Position numbers and translations under genes: made by a program. 64,000 bases of DNA from Candidatus Lindowbacteria bacterium RIFCSPLOWO2_12_FULL_62_27 (GTDB lineage Bacteria > Lindowbacteria > 2-12-FULL-62-27): positions 215,248-279,247 of the forward strand of contig MFPR01000020.1 of NCBI GenBank assembly GCA_001784175.1, read 5' to 3'. Under the pieces are notes generated by a model that saw only the letters and a program-made list of their open reading frames with translations, was not told where the DNA came from and made no database searches. This document shows positions 55,656-63,401 of the stretch, piece by piece (positions within the stretch are counted from its first letter, which is position 1; every line of letters starts with the position of its first letter).

Positions 55656-56047
55656 AACCGCCCGCGCGAATCCTGATCGCGAAGGTCGGGCTGGACGGGC
55701 ATGACCGCGGCGCGAAGGTCATCGCGCAGGGATTGCGGGACGCCGGATTCGAGGTCATCTACACGGGCATCCGGCAGCGGCCGGAGGATGTGGTGCGCGC
55801 GTGTACGGAGGAGGACGTCCAGGCGATGGGTCTGTCGTCCCTGTCCGGCGGGCACATGGCGAATTTTTCGGACATCGTGAAAGAGATGAAAAAGCAAAAG
55901 CAGTTCGGGAAGGTGGTGCTGTTCGGCGGCGGCGTGATCCCGGAGTCGGACCGGCGTGCGTTGATCAAGAAGGGATTTTTTGAAATTTACACGCCGGGCA
56001 CATCCATCCAAAAAATCGTCGAAGACCTGCGGTCTCGCCTGCGTTGA
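55652..56047 (+). CDS. Methylmalonyl-CoA mutase, B12-binding subunit
   Basis: The 131-residue protein is the cobalamin-binding subunit of the mutase. The DxHxxG motif is LDGHDRGAKV (Asp15, His17, Gly20), which supplies the lower axial His to cobalt. GLSSLSGGHM and VLFGGGVIPESD complete the binding fold. The start is GTG 55652, overlapping the lipoprotein stop. It works with the catalytic subunit at 53495, and its stop overlaps the TTG start of the MeaB-epimerase fusion. Confidence 0.95.
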   Translation: MKPPARILIAKVGLDGHDRGAKVIAQGLRDAGFEVIYTGIRQRPEDVVRACTEEDVQAMGLSSLSGGHMANFSDIVKEMKKQKQFGKVVLFGGGVIPESDRRALIKKGFFEIYTPGTSIQKIVEDLRSRLR

Positions 56048-57303
56048 ACACATCTTCCGGCCGCGCAGAACTTGCGGCGTGGCTGACGGGACTGGACAAC
56101 GGCGATCCGGCCGCGGTGGACCGGCTGGCGGAAAGCCGGCTGGACCGGCTGCCGTACCTGGTCGGCGTCACGGGCGCCGCCGGGGTCGGCAAGAGCATGC
56201 TGCTCGCCCGACTGCTCGATCGCCGCAAGCCTGCGGGCGCGGGGGTTCTCGCGGTCGATCCGACGCATCCCGCGAGCGGCGGCGCGATTTTGGGCGACCG
56301 CGTGCGGATGCCGAACCTGCCGGTGGGCGTGTTTCTCCGGAGCGTCGCCACGCGCGGCGGGACGAGCGGTCTTTCGGAGAAGCTGATCGACATGGCCGCC
56401 GCGATGAAAGTTTTCGGACACGAGGACGTTTTTGTGGAAACGGTGGGGATCGGCCAGGACGAGACGGCGGTGCGGCAGGTCGTCGACACGCTGATCGTGG
56501 TGGAGGCGCCGGGCCTGGGGGACGAGATTCAGGCCATGAAGGCGTCGCCGCTGTCCGTTGCGGACATCATCGTCGTGAACAAGTGCGACAAGCCCGGCGC
56601 GGCGGAAACCGCAGCCGTCCTTTCTGAGACCCTTGGGAAAAAGGCGATTCTGACATCGGCTCTGGATGGCGCCGGAGTCGAGGAACTGTCGGCCGAAATA
56701 GACGCCGCGCGGCACGCGGCCCTGCGGGAGGACGTCAAGCCGGCCGCCGACCGGCGCAAGCTCGCGTGGCGGATGTCGCAGGCGCTGGCGAAAAAATGGG
56801 CCGACCGGATCGCCCGTGCATCGTCGGACTGGTGCGGGGACGGGCCGCCGGAAGGAGCGGTTCAGGGCCTGTATCGCCGGCTGCGGGACATTCTTTCTTT
56901 CGTGCCGGATCACGTCGCGGTGGCGGTCCCGGATTTGAACGAGGCGGTCCGCGCCTATGAGAAACTCGGATTTTTCCTGGAACGCCGCGAGTCGTTTCCA
57001 ACGGAGGGCGTCGAGACGGCATTTTTCAACGCGGGCGGATTCCACATCGAACTTCTTCAGCCGACCCACGCCGACAGCCCGATTTCCAAATTCCTCTCGG
57101 ACCGTGGGGCCGGCCTGCACCACGTGGCGTTCGAGGTCGATGACCTGCGCGAGGTTGAGCGGTCGATCAAGTCCCGCGGCCTCGAGGTTCTGGGCGGGAT
57201 CCGGCCGGGGACGCGGGGCAAGCAGATACTGTTTCTTCATCCGAAATCGAGTTGCCGGGTCCTGCTTGAATTTTGCGCCTGCGCCATGCACTCTGAGGCG
57301 TAG
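56044..57303 (+). CDS. Fused MeaB/ArgK GTPase and methylmalonyl-CoA epimerase
   Basis: One chain joins two partners of the mutase. The N-terminal part (about 1-280) is the G3E GTPase MeaB that loads and protects B12 in the mutase: P-loop GVTGAAGVGKSML (GAAGVGKS at 44-51), VLAVDPTHPASGGAILGDRVRM, FVETVGIGQDE and VVNKCDKPG. The C-terminal part (about 285-419) is a VOC-fold epimerase: HVAVAVPDLNEAVRAYE, HIELLQP, GLHHVAFEVDDL and LLEF, with metal ligands His, Glu, His, Glu. The MeaB C-terminal dimer arm looks shortened. The start is TTG 56044. No stop or frameshift separates the parts. Confidence 0.9.
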   Translation: MNTSSGRAELAAWLTGLDNGDPAAVDRLAESRLDRLPYLVGVTGAAGVGKSMLLARLLDRRKPAGAGVLAVDPTHPASGGAILGDRVRMPNLPVGVFLRSVATRGGTSGLSEKLIDMAAAMKVFGHEDVFVETVGIGQDETAVRQVVDTLIVVEAPGLGDEIQAMKASPLSVADIIVVNKCDKPGAAETAAVLSETLGKKAILTSALDGAGVEELSAEIDAARHAALREDVKPAADRRKLAWRMSQALAKKWADRIARASSDWCGDGPPEGAVQGLYRRLRDILSFVPDHVAVAVPDLNEAVRAYEKLGFFLERRESFPTEGVETAFFNAGGFHIELLQPTHADSPISKFLSDRGAGLHHVAFEVDDLREVERSIKSRGLEVLGGIRPGTRGKQILFLHPKSSCRVLLEFCACAMHSEA

Positions 57304-57768
57304 ATGCTGATCTGCAACATTGACGGAACGATCGCCGACAACGCGCACCGCCGAAGGCTCCTGGCGGACGGGACATTCGACTGGGACTATTTCCTTCGGC
57401 CGGACCTGATTTCCCAGGACCGCGTGTTCCCGTATGCCCGGGAGGTCCTGACGCGCCTCACCGTGCGACACCCCATGATTCTTTTGTCCGGGCGCGAGGA
57501 GCGGTTCCGGTCGATCAGCCGCGCCTGGCTGGCCGAGCAGGGCCTGCCGGCGCCGACCAAGCTGTACCTGAGACCGGACGGGGACCGGCGGACATCAACG
57601 GAGTTCAAGACAGAGATTCTTTCCAGGATCATCGAGCATGCCCATGAGGCGGTGTCGTTCGTAGACGACAACGCCGAAATGGAGTCGATCTGCGCGCGGT
57701 TCGGCATCCAGATCCTCCGCGCGCCCCAAATCTGGGAGGAACTGTTCCGGTACATCCATCTCTTGTAG
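57304..57768 (+). CDS. HAD-like phosphatase domain protein, nucleophile Asp replaced by Asn
   Basis: The 154-residue protein starts with MLICNIDGTIADNAHRR. This is HAD motif I, normally DxDGT, with the first Asp replaced by Asn; the rest resembles polynucleotide-kinase 3'-phosphatase-type HADs. Motif II is ILLSGREERF and the final acidic motif is VSFVDDNAEM. Without the nucleophile it may bind ligand without catalysis, or carry out a different reaction. It begins 0 bases after the mutase-operon stop and precedes the AlkP-like gene by 6 bases. Function unknown. Confidence 0.78.
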   Translation: MLICNIDGTIADNAHRRRLLADGTFDWDYFLRPDLISQDRVFPYAREVLTRLTVRHPMILLSGREERFRSISRAWLAEQGLPAPTKLYLRPDGDRRTSTEFKTEILSRIIEHAHEAVSFVDDNAEMESICARFGIQILRAPQIWEELFRYIHLL

Positions 57769-57774
57769 ATTCCC

Positions 57775-58581
57775 GTGGCCGCCAAAACCGTTCTCGTGCT
57801 GATTGACGGCGTCCGGTACGACGCCCTCTTCAAAGTCAACGACTGGGTCGGCCTGCCGAACATGCGGGGCATCCTCAACGACGGTGTGCTCTGGCGGAAC
57901 GTTTACACGCTCGAACCGTTCCTGACCAACCACATCACGCAGAAAATCCTGACCGGCCACCAGCACTACACGCAGAATTACACGATTTTCCAGCGCCTCG
58001 AGTATCTCGGATTCAGGACGGCCTCGGTCGGCACCAATCCGTGGGACGGGCGGGGCGCGCGGTTCAACTTCGACAACCTCTACGACAAAGAGCACAATTA
58101 CCAGTCGGACGACGTCCGGTTCGACTGCGCGTGCAGGATTCTCCCCAAGGTCGATTTTGTCTATCTCTACACGGTCGAAACGGACGAGTACGCGCACGTG
58201 TGCCGGGACGCGCACCGGAACATCTACTCCTGGGAATCCCCCTACATCTGGGCCATCAAGCGCACCGACACGCGGCTGGGCCGCCTGCGCGGGTGGCTCG
58301 AAAAAATCACGCGCGGCCATTACAACCTGATCTGCGTCGCCGATCACGGCATGACCGACAACGGCCGGCATTCCATCGGCACCTGGACGATGGAAGCCGT
58401 CACGCACGTGCCGGTCTTCGCCTGCGGCGTAAACTTCAAACGCGGCGCGAAAGTCGACGCGCGTTTCTACGTGACCGACCTCGCCCACGCCATCGTGAAC
58501 CTCTACGACGCGCGCGTCCCGGCGCACATGTTCAACTCCGTTCTGTCGCGCGCGGCCGCGATGCCCGCCGTGCGCTCCTGA
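57775..58581 (+). CDS. Alkaline-phosphatase-superfamily phosphodiesterase-like protein
   Basis: The 268-residue protein begins at GTG 57775. KTVLVLIDGVRYDAL, LEPFLTNHITQKILTGHQ (metal-site and Thr nucleophile region), VYLYTVETDEYAHVC, and ICVADHGMTDNGRHSIGTW together make the metal-binding Asp/His set of the nucleotide pyrophosphatase/phosphodiesterase group. There is no signal peptide, so it is predicted cytoplasmic, unlike most relatives. Substrate is unknown. It follows the HAD-like gene and ends the mutase-associated run; beyond it lies repeat-rich DNA. Confidence 0.78.
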   Translation: MAAKTVLVLIDGVRYDALFKVNDWVGLPNMRGILNDGVLWRNVYTLEPFLTNHITQKILTGHQHYTQNYTIFQRLEYLGFRTASVGTNPWDGRGARFNFDNLYDKEHNYQSDDVRFDCACRILPKVDFVYLYTVETDEYAHVCRDAHRNIYSWESPYIWAIKRTDTRLGRLRGWLEKITRGHYNLICVADHGMTDNGRHSIGTWTMEAVTHVPVFACGVNFKRGAKVDARFYVTDLAHAIVNLYDARVPAHMFNSVLSRAAAMPAVRS

Positions 58582-58691
58582 CCGCACATCTGCTTTTTGG
58601 TATGTCGTTCGATTAACCATTCACGCCGGAAAAACCAAGGCGTCACTCTCGTCGCGGTGGCGCTATCGGCCTTGGCCTATCGCCGCCGTGT

Positions 58692-58772
58692 CGGCTCCGG
58701 CAGGACCGACCGGCGATAACTCAAGAATCAGGGTTCAGTCCCTTGATTCTGCGGCATATAAATTGGAACCGT
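58692..58772. repeat. 81-bp direct repeat, copy 1
   Basis: This segment is identical base for base to 59362-59442. It contains a hairpin (agaatcaggg/cccttgattct) and ends aaattggaaccgt. Sequence upstream (from about 58625) is also related to that before copy 2 but diverged, with an extra near-palindromic insert at 58661-58690. The two copies bracket a toxin-antitoxin pair. Confidence 0.9.
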
Positions 58773-58784
58773 CCCCCCTTTTTT

Positions 58785-59081
58785 TCACGTCAGTCTCGAC
58801 GGGTCAAACTGCCGCGCACCGTGGAAAACGGTGAGTATCTCCACGCACTTGTCTTTGAGCCTGTAAACGAGCCGATAACTGCCTATAATGGCCTCGCGAA
58901 TTACGGGATCGCCGATCTCGGGAACGATTCGACCGGATTCGGGAAACAGGGTGATTCGATCGATGGCGCGGAAGGTGTCAACGGCGAAGAGGCGCGCGTA
59001 GTGGGAGGAGTCCCTGGCGATGAATTTGACGATGGACTCGAGGTCTTGCGCCGCCTGAAGTGTCCATCTTACTTCAACCAT
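58785..59081 (-). CDS. RelE/ParE-family toxin
   Basis: The 98-residue protein has the RelE/ParE fold pattern VEVRWTLQAAQDLESIVKFIARDSSHYARLFAVDTFRAIDRITLFPESGRIVPEI, followed by REAIIGSYRLVYRLKDKCVEILTVFHGARQF. This group blocks translation or DNA gyrase. Its ATG lies 13 bases inside the antitoxin gene, as is usual for these pairs. The pair is bracketed by 81-bp direct repeats. Confidence 0.9.
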   Translation of the reverse strand: MVEVRWTLQAAQDLESIVKFIARDSSHYARLFAVDTFRAIDRITLFPESGRIVPEIGDPVIREAIIGSYRLVYRLKDKCVEILTVFHGARQFDPSRLT

Positions 59082-59251
59082 CGCTTCATCTTTTGCCGGA
59101 TCTTCTCGTCTGAAACTGTTTGACGCGCGTCAGCCTGCCGGATGCCCTTTTCAATCTTGGCAAGAAACAACAGCCTCTCCATCGCGTCTTCGTAGGAGGC
59201 GTCATCCGGAAGACTCCTGACCGCTTTGATGACTTTCTGCTTGACCGTCAT
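59069..59251 (-). CDS. Antitoxin partner of the RelE/ParE toxin
   Basis: This is a 60-residue protein (start ATG 59251) reading MTVKQKVIKAVRSLPDDASYEDAMERLLFLAKIEKGI and ending KIRQKMKRWLK. It is small, acidic in the middle and placed just upstream of the toxin with a 13-base overlap. The PDDASYEDAMERL pattern is seen in antitoxins paired with ParE-type toxins. Direct evidence of neutralisation is not in the sequence. Confidence 0.8.
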   Translation of the reverse strand: MTVKQKVIKAVRSLPDDASYEDAMERLLFLAKIEKGIRQADARQTVSDEKIRQKMKRWLK

Positions 59252-59361
59252 GAATAAAGAATACCCGGCGGCGGGTTGAAATTCAAGCGCATATTCCCGT
59301 TCCTGCGGTCCGACGCGGATTTTCGGCCGGAAAAACGAAGGCGTCACCCTCGTCGCCGGGG

Positions 59362-59442
59362 CGGCTCCGGCAGGACCGACCGGCGATAACTCAAGAATCA
59401 GGGTTCAGTCCCTTGATTCTGCGGCATATAAATTGGAACCGT
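59362..59442. repeat. 81-bp direct repeat, copy 2
   Basis: A perfect copy of 58692-58772, located 670 bases downstream. It ends about 40 bases before the left end of an insertion sequence. I see no gene between 59252 and 59479. Confidence 0.9.
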
Positions 59443-59479
59443 TCCCGTTTTTTTCCCGTTTTTTCGGCCGTGTCCCCGT

Positions 59480-61482
59480 TTAACCGGACTTACGCACGAA
59501 AGTGGCGAAAACGCGCGTAAATAGGCCGTAGAGCGATTTTTCGGGTCAGGTCTGTACTACATTTGGCAATCCGGCCTCACTTTTTCCTGGAGAGGGATTC
59601 GTAGATGGGCGAGGAGTCTTCGTTGCTGTTCATCCGGGCGGCTCACCCTTCGCAGTCGCAGTAATTTCCCGTCTGTTGTCGGAAGCATAATATCCCCGCT
59701 TTTGATTTGGGACAGAATTCGCAACGCTTTTGCCGGAGAGACATCGTAGTCCTGATCAAACAGAACGCCCGAGTTTTTCAGTTGGTGTTTGAGCGTCACC
59801 CACAACGCGTAGCCGAGGAACGCCACAAGAATGTGGGCCTGCACCCGTTTTTTATCGTGATGCCAAATCGGTCGCACGGATAAATCCCCTTTGATCGCCC
59901 GGAATGCCGCCTCGGCCTCCGTCAACTGGATATACATTTCCCAAACCTTGCCGGCGTCCAGTTCGCCGAGGTTGAAGGTTCGCAGCAGGTACGTCCCGTC
60001 CGTCAGTTCTGCCCATTTCAGGCGTTCGGCGTGATGCCACCATCTCATCGTCTTTTGATGTCGTCCCTTCAGTTCCCACCGATAAAATTTGCCCGCACTT
60101 GGATACCGTCCCAACAGACGGCCCACCGCCACATGAATTTTTTTCGTCTCCTTGATCTGCCCTTTCTCGACTCGCCGCCGCAGTCCATCCAATCCCTTCT
60201 CCATCGCCTTCATTACACGTCGCCGCATCGCGCTCTCTTTCTCCCTCCTCCCCGTCGACCGCGCCACGACAAACGTCTCATGCCGCTTCACGCGCGGCAC
60301 CCGCAATACCTCCACCTCCTCCCTCACCTTCTCCCAACTCTTCGACAGCAGTTCCGTCTCCAACGCCTTCATCTCCGACCGCCTCACCCCAACCACATAC
60401 GGCATCTTCCGCCGACGCAGCATCCTCAGATTCTTCTCCGATGTCACTCCCCGATCAAACACCCAGATCCGACGCGCGCGGCCGTATCTGCGCTCGACCG
60501 CATTCAAAATCTCTTTCAGCGTCGTCACGTCCCGCCGGTTCCCGTCGAACACTTCGTACGCCAGCGGAAACCCCTCCGCACTCACAACCAGCGCCACCAC
60601 CACTTGCTTGCAATCCGACCGATGATCCCGCGAGTATCCTCGCTGGGCCTGTGGATTGCCCGCAGCAGCTCCCTCAAAATATGTGCTCGTCAGGTCGTAC
60701 AGCAACAGGTCATACGTGATCCCGAACAACTCCCCATACCGCTTTTTCAGAAACGTCTCCAGCGCCTCCTTGTGTTCGTGCATCAGATCCAGACATCGAT
60801 ACAACCGGTCCGTGTTGATCTTCTCTTCCGCCACCTCCAGTATGTCGTCCAAGGCCGTCTGCCGATACCAGGTCTGTTCAATCCTCAATTCGCTGCCCGG
60901 CCCGCACAACCGGTTGATCGCCAGTACCGCCGCGATCCGACTCCACGGCACATCCGCGTCCAGTCCGTCCAGACGCTGGGCGTAAAACCGATCCAGTCCC
61001 AGTCTCCGCCATAACATCCATCCCGCGTACACGTCCCCGTAATCCCGCGGCCGCTCCCAGTACACCTCATTCAGCCGCACCCGGGCCACGTTCGACTCCT
61101 TTGGAACCTCCGCCGCATCGTCTCCAAACAGAGAAAGCTCCCGGCTCTCTCCGCGGCCATCGATCACTTCGATCGTTTTTTGCCATTTGGATTTGCCAGT
61201 CCCGTTGATCTCACCCAGATAGCAGACCGTCCGGTGACGCGGCCCTCGGTCCGTCCGCACCGTCTCGCAGATCGAATAGTAGGCGTGATCCTTGCCGTCC
61301 TTGAATCGCGAATGCGTCTTCAGAAACATCGTATACACATTGCCACATTTTTCCGGCTCGGCAAGAAGGTAGGTCTGTACTACATCGCTTTTTCAGCCTT
61401 TTTGGAAAATTCTCAGAGGGAAAATAGAAAAACGAGCGTCAAAAATTCTATTTTTGGCCGTTTGGTGCGTAAGTTCGGTTAA
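59480..61482. mobile_element. IS1634-like insertion sequence
   Basis: The ends TTAACCGGACTTACGCAC (59480-59497) and GTGCGTAAGTTCGGTTAA (61465-61482) are 18-bp inverted repeats with one mismatch. The element is about 2.0 kb and carries one transposase gene. The inner motif aggtctgtactacat occurs near both ends (about 59548 and 61373). No clear target duplication is visible. It lies between the repeat-bracketed toxin pair and a ClpS-like gene, about 18 bases before the latter's ATG. Confidence 0.85.
59557..61338 (-). CDS. IS1634-family transposase
   Basis: The 593-residue DDE transposase resembles IS1634-type members of the IS4 superfamily. Visible features are LLLYDLTSTYFEGAAAGN with the first Asp, AYEVFDGNRRDVTTLKEIL, IWVFDRGVTSEKNLRML with the second Asp, and the YIQLTEAEAAFRAIKGDLSVRPIWHH segment with the catalytic Glu and the YREK-like region. 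The frame is uninterrupted, so the copy could be active. It lies inside the 18-bp inverted repeats. Confidence 0.92.
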   Translation of the reverse strand: MYTMFLKTHSRFKDGKDHAYYSICETVRTDRGPRHRTVCYLGEINGTGKSKWQKTIEVIDGRGESRELSLFGDDAAEVPKESNVARVRLNEVYWERPRDYGDVYAGWMLWRRLGLDRFYAQRLDGLDADVPWSRIAAVLAINRLCGPGSELRIEQTWYRQTALDDILEVAEEKINTDRLYRCLDLMHEHKEALETFLKKRYGELFGITYDLLLYDLTSTYFEGAAAGNPQAQRGYSRDHRSDCKQVVVALVVSAEGFPLAYEVFDGNRRDVTTLKEILNAVERRYGRARRIWVFDRGVTSEKNLRMLRRRKMPYVVGVRRSEMKALETELLSKSWEKVREEVEVLRVPRVKRHETFVVARSTGRREKESAMRRRVMKAMEKGLDGLRRRVEKGQIKETKKIHVAVGRLLGRYPSAGKFYRWELKGRHQKTMRWWHHAERLKWAELTDGTYLLRTFNLGELDAGKVWEMYIQLTEAEAAFRAIKGDLSVRPIWHHDKKRVQAHILVAFLGYALWVTLKHQLKNSGVLFDQDYDVSPAKALRILSQIKSGDIMLPTTDGKLLRLRRVSRPDEQQRRLLAHLRIPLQEKVRPDCQM

Positions 61483-61499
61483 TACTGGGAGGTCTTGGC

Positions 61500-61847
61500 A
61501 TGTCCGACAATGGTAACGGCGAAAGCCGGTATTACGTGATTTTGAAAAACGACGACGTCCACACGTTTAGCGAGGTCATCCGGATCCTGGAGCGGGTTCC
61601 GGGGAAGTCCCATGTCAGCGCGACGAACGTGGCCATCGCCGCCCATACCCTGCAGTTCGCCGCTGTCTATCGCGGTGACCTTGCGGGCGCCAATGTCCTG
61701 CACGCCGCGCTGACAAAACTCAGCCAAGACTACGAGCGCCTTGCCGACCACTGCATCGAATCGGAAGACAGCAAAAAATTTATCAAAGCCATCCGCCACT
61801 TCCGCACCGGCGACCGGCAGTTGGAAAAACTGCGAAAGCTTCTGTAA
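61500..61847 (+). CDS. ClpS-like adaptor protein A
   Basis: The 115-residue protein reads YYVILKNDDVHTFSEVIRILERV and then SATNVAIAAHTLQFAAVYRGDLAGANVLHAAL. This is the ClpS fold: N17-D18-D19 and H49 correspond to the residues that hold the N-terminal amino group of N-degron substrates. ClpS delivers such substrates to ClpAP. The tail of about 40 residues (SEDSKKFIKAIRHFRTGDRQ) is not typical. It begins 17 bases after the insertion sequence, so its own promoter may be lost or supplied by the element. It is convergent with the receiver operon. Confidence 0.8.
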   Translation: MSDNGNGESRYYVILKNDDVHTFSEVIRILERVPGKSHVSATNVAIAAHTLQFAAVYRGDLAGANVLHAALTKLSQDYERLADHCIESEDSKKFIKAIRHFRTGDRQLEKLRKLL

Positions 61848-61932
61848 TGTTCAGAATGAGGTTCAGCATCTTGCGGTAGAAGTCGTGGATGAAGTCTGTC
61901 GACGGCGACGGCAAAAAGCAAATGTTAAAATG

Positions 61933-62355
61933 TTAGTATCCGTCCCCACCCACCCCGGGGGCCTTTTGCCGTTCACCGAGAATCTGGTGAACCAAATCCA
62001 AAAAGTCCCTGATGACGAATGGTTTTTTAAAATACCCGGCCAGATCCCGCTTGATATTCATCCCTTCATGTTTCAACTGTCCGGCTGTTGTTTCCCTGGG
62101 TTGGGCTGAAATCATCATCACAGAAATCCGGCGCAATGCTTTTTTAGATTTCAGCATCGACAGGAATTTCACCCCGCCGATTCCCCCCGAACGCATGACA
62201 TCTTGAATGAACAGATGGACGGTCCGGCGCCGGAGGATCGACAGCGCTTCGTCCTCGTCCGTCGTTCCAACGAATTCATAGCCGGCATCTTCGATGATCG
62301 CGCGGTATATTTTCAACGTGTCGCGGTCGTCATCAAGGCACAATATCTGTTTCAC
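61933..62355 (-). CDS. Stand-alone receiver-domain response regulator
   Basis: A single receiver domain of 140 residues with no output domain. ILCLDDDRDTLKIY gives the acidic pocket (D8, D9), VHLFIQDVMR the phospho-acceptor D52, MMISAQ the Ser/Thr position and AGYFKKPF the Lys (K111). It overlaps the stop of the upstream small gene by 4 bases. No kinase is nearby, so a partner from elsewhere is needed. It would act through protein contact, for example with the ClpS-like or membrane protein, which is inference. Confidence 0.9.
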   Translation of the reverse strand: MKQILCLDDDRDTLKIYRAIIEDAGYEFVGTTDEDEALSILRRRTVHLFIQDVMRSGGIGGVKFLSMLKSKKALRRISVMMISAQPRETTAGQLKHEGMNIKRDLAGYFKKPFVIRDFLDLVHQILGERQKAPGVGGDGY

Positions 62356-62618
62356 ACGTGTATGGGCTTGTTTCCAATATATACGGATGCCAGGGCATTG
62401 GCCACTCGGTTGTATAATTCTGGCGGGATTTCATCGCCGACATTAATTTTTGCAGGCTCGGGGGCCAGCTTCGGATCCCCATAGGTGATCCCGCTCGGCA
62501 GATGTTCGACGGCCTCAATTGCCCGAACATCTTCCCATACGCCCGCCACCACGGGCGCCGCGTGTGCTCGTTCATCATAGTGGAGTTTAAAAATATCGCG
62601 CGGGAGGGTAGATGTCAC
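62352..62618 (-). CDS. Small protein of unknown function in the ClpS-like operon
   Basis: This 88-residue protein begins at GTG 62618, overlapping the ClpS-like stop (GTGA), and ends in an ATGA overlap with the receiver gene. These overlaps on both sides support it as a real gene. It is soluble and acidic, with PSGITYGDPKLAPEPAKINV and GDEIPPELYNRVANALASVY. I recognise no family. Confidence 0.75.
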   Translation of the reverse strand: MTSTLPRDIFKLHYDERAHAAPVVAGVWEDVRAIEAVEHLPSGITYGDPKLAPEPAKINVGDEIPPELYNRVANALASVYIGNKPIHV

Positions 62619-62968
62619 GACTCGGTGGGCTTTGTCTTCATCAGGCGCCTGATCAGATCATGATAGTGCGTCAGGTCGACCACGCTTACCCTAAAACCGG
62701 CGATGCGGAGGGTGCGGTAGATTTTGCGGGCGCGGTTGACGGGGCCGCCGTAGACGACGGAGAGGCCGGCGAAGTGGGTTGACATGGCGACGTTGAACCC
62801 GAAGACCGGAGGCAGGCGGCATTCGAGCGAGATGGCGGCGATCACCTCGTCGAACGAGTGGCGATCGTCGTTGTGGAGGATGACGAAGAATGGCCTGCGA
62901 GTGTCGGGGACGCGGCCGCCGTCGGCCGGCCGGCTGTTGTCGTCGCCGGATGCGTCATGGAGAGACAT
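62615..62968 (-). CDS. ClpS-like adaptor protein B
   Basis: The 117-residue protein (start ATG 62968) has a 25-residue polar N-terminus and then RPFFVILHNDDRHSFDEVIAAISLE and FNVAMSTHFAGLSVVYGGPVNRARKIYRTL. N33-D34-D35 and H65 match the ClpS substrate-binding set. It is clearly related in pattern to ClpS-like A, but the two differ through most of the helices. No clpA or clpP is in the window. It is the second gene of a four-gene operon. Confidence 0.8.
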   Translation of the reverse strand: MSLHDASGDDNSRPADGGRVPDTRRPFFVILHNDDRHSFDEVIAAISLECRLPPVFGFNVAMSTHFAGLSVVYGGPVNRARKIYRTLRIAGFRVSVVDLTHYHDLIRRLMKTKPTES

Positions 62969-63248
62969 ATTGCATGCCCCCTTTGTCCGACACGGCCGAT
63001 GTGTCGATGTCACCGATGGCCAGCGACTCAAGACGGATGGTCTCCAACCTGGGAGTGCTTACTCGCGCAGAGGCCTCGGCGACGTAGAGCCGCGCCTGGT
63101 TCCAGCCATGGACGGCCTTTTCGATCACGAGAAATGCCAGGCTGCGGCCGTCGACGTAGTTGCCGATGGACGTGAATGTCACGAGGATCCACAGCACCGC
63201 GAAGAACCGGAGGAATTCCTTGAATGGCCAAAACAGAAATCGCAACAT
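62955..63248 (-). CDS. Small single-span membrane protein, first gene of the ClpS-like operon
   Basis: The 97-residue protein has one strong N-terminal hydrophobic segment (FLRFFAVLWILVTFTSIG) behind a short basic head (MLRFLFWPFKEF), so it is probably an inner-membrane protein with a soluble C-terminus (ARLYVAEASARVSTPRLETI). It overlaps the ClpS-like gene by 14 bases. Family unknown. It could anchor the complex, which is inference. Confidence 0.7.
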   Translation of the reverse strand: MLRFLFWPFKEFLRFFAVLWILVTFTSIGNYVDGRSLAFLVIEKAVHGWNQARLYVAEASARVSTPRLETIRLESLAIGDIDTSAVSDKGGMQYVSP

Positions 63249-63298
63249 CTGTCACACCCCCTTTGGGTATTTTGTTTCAGAAAGCGTCTGATCAGGAT

Positions 63299-63321
63299 AA
63301 ACGCGGGATTTCCGCGTTTTT
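63299..63321 (+). terminator. Hairpin with T-run in the divergent intergenic region
   Basis: AAACGCGG and CCGCGTTT form an 8-bp stem around a short loop, followed by TT and a pyrimidine stretch. It lies between two divergent genes, 80 bases before the start of the last gene, so it may be an attenuator or an end for leftward-incoming transcripts. Confidence 0.55.
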
Positions 63322-63401
63322 CCGGTTTGTCATTGCCGGAGAAATAATGGAAATTCACCTGAAATCATCGTTTATTCAAGTTGGAAGGAGGTGGAGTGAA
63401 G

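Noticed and set aside
60031..61014. Open frame of 327 codons opposite the transposase
   Set aside because: Composition rich in His, Pro and Arg, antisense to an intact transposase.
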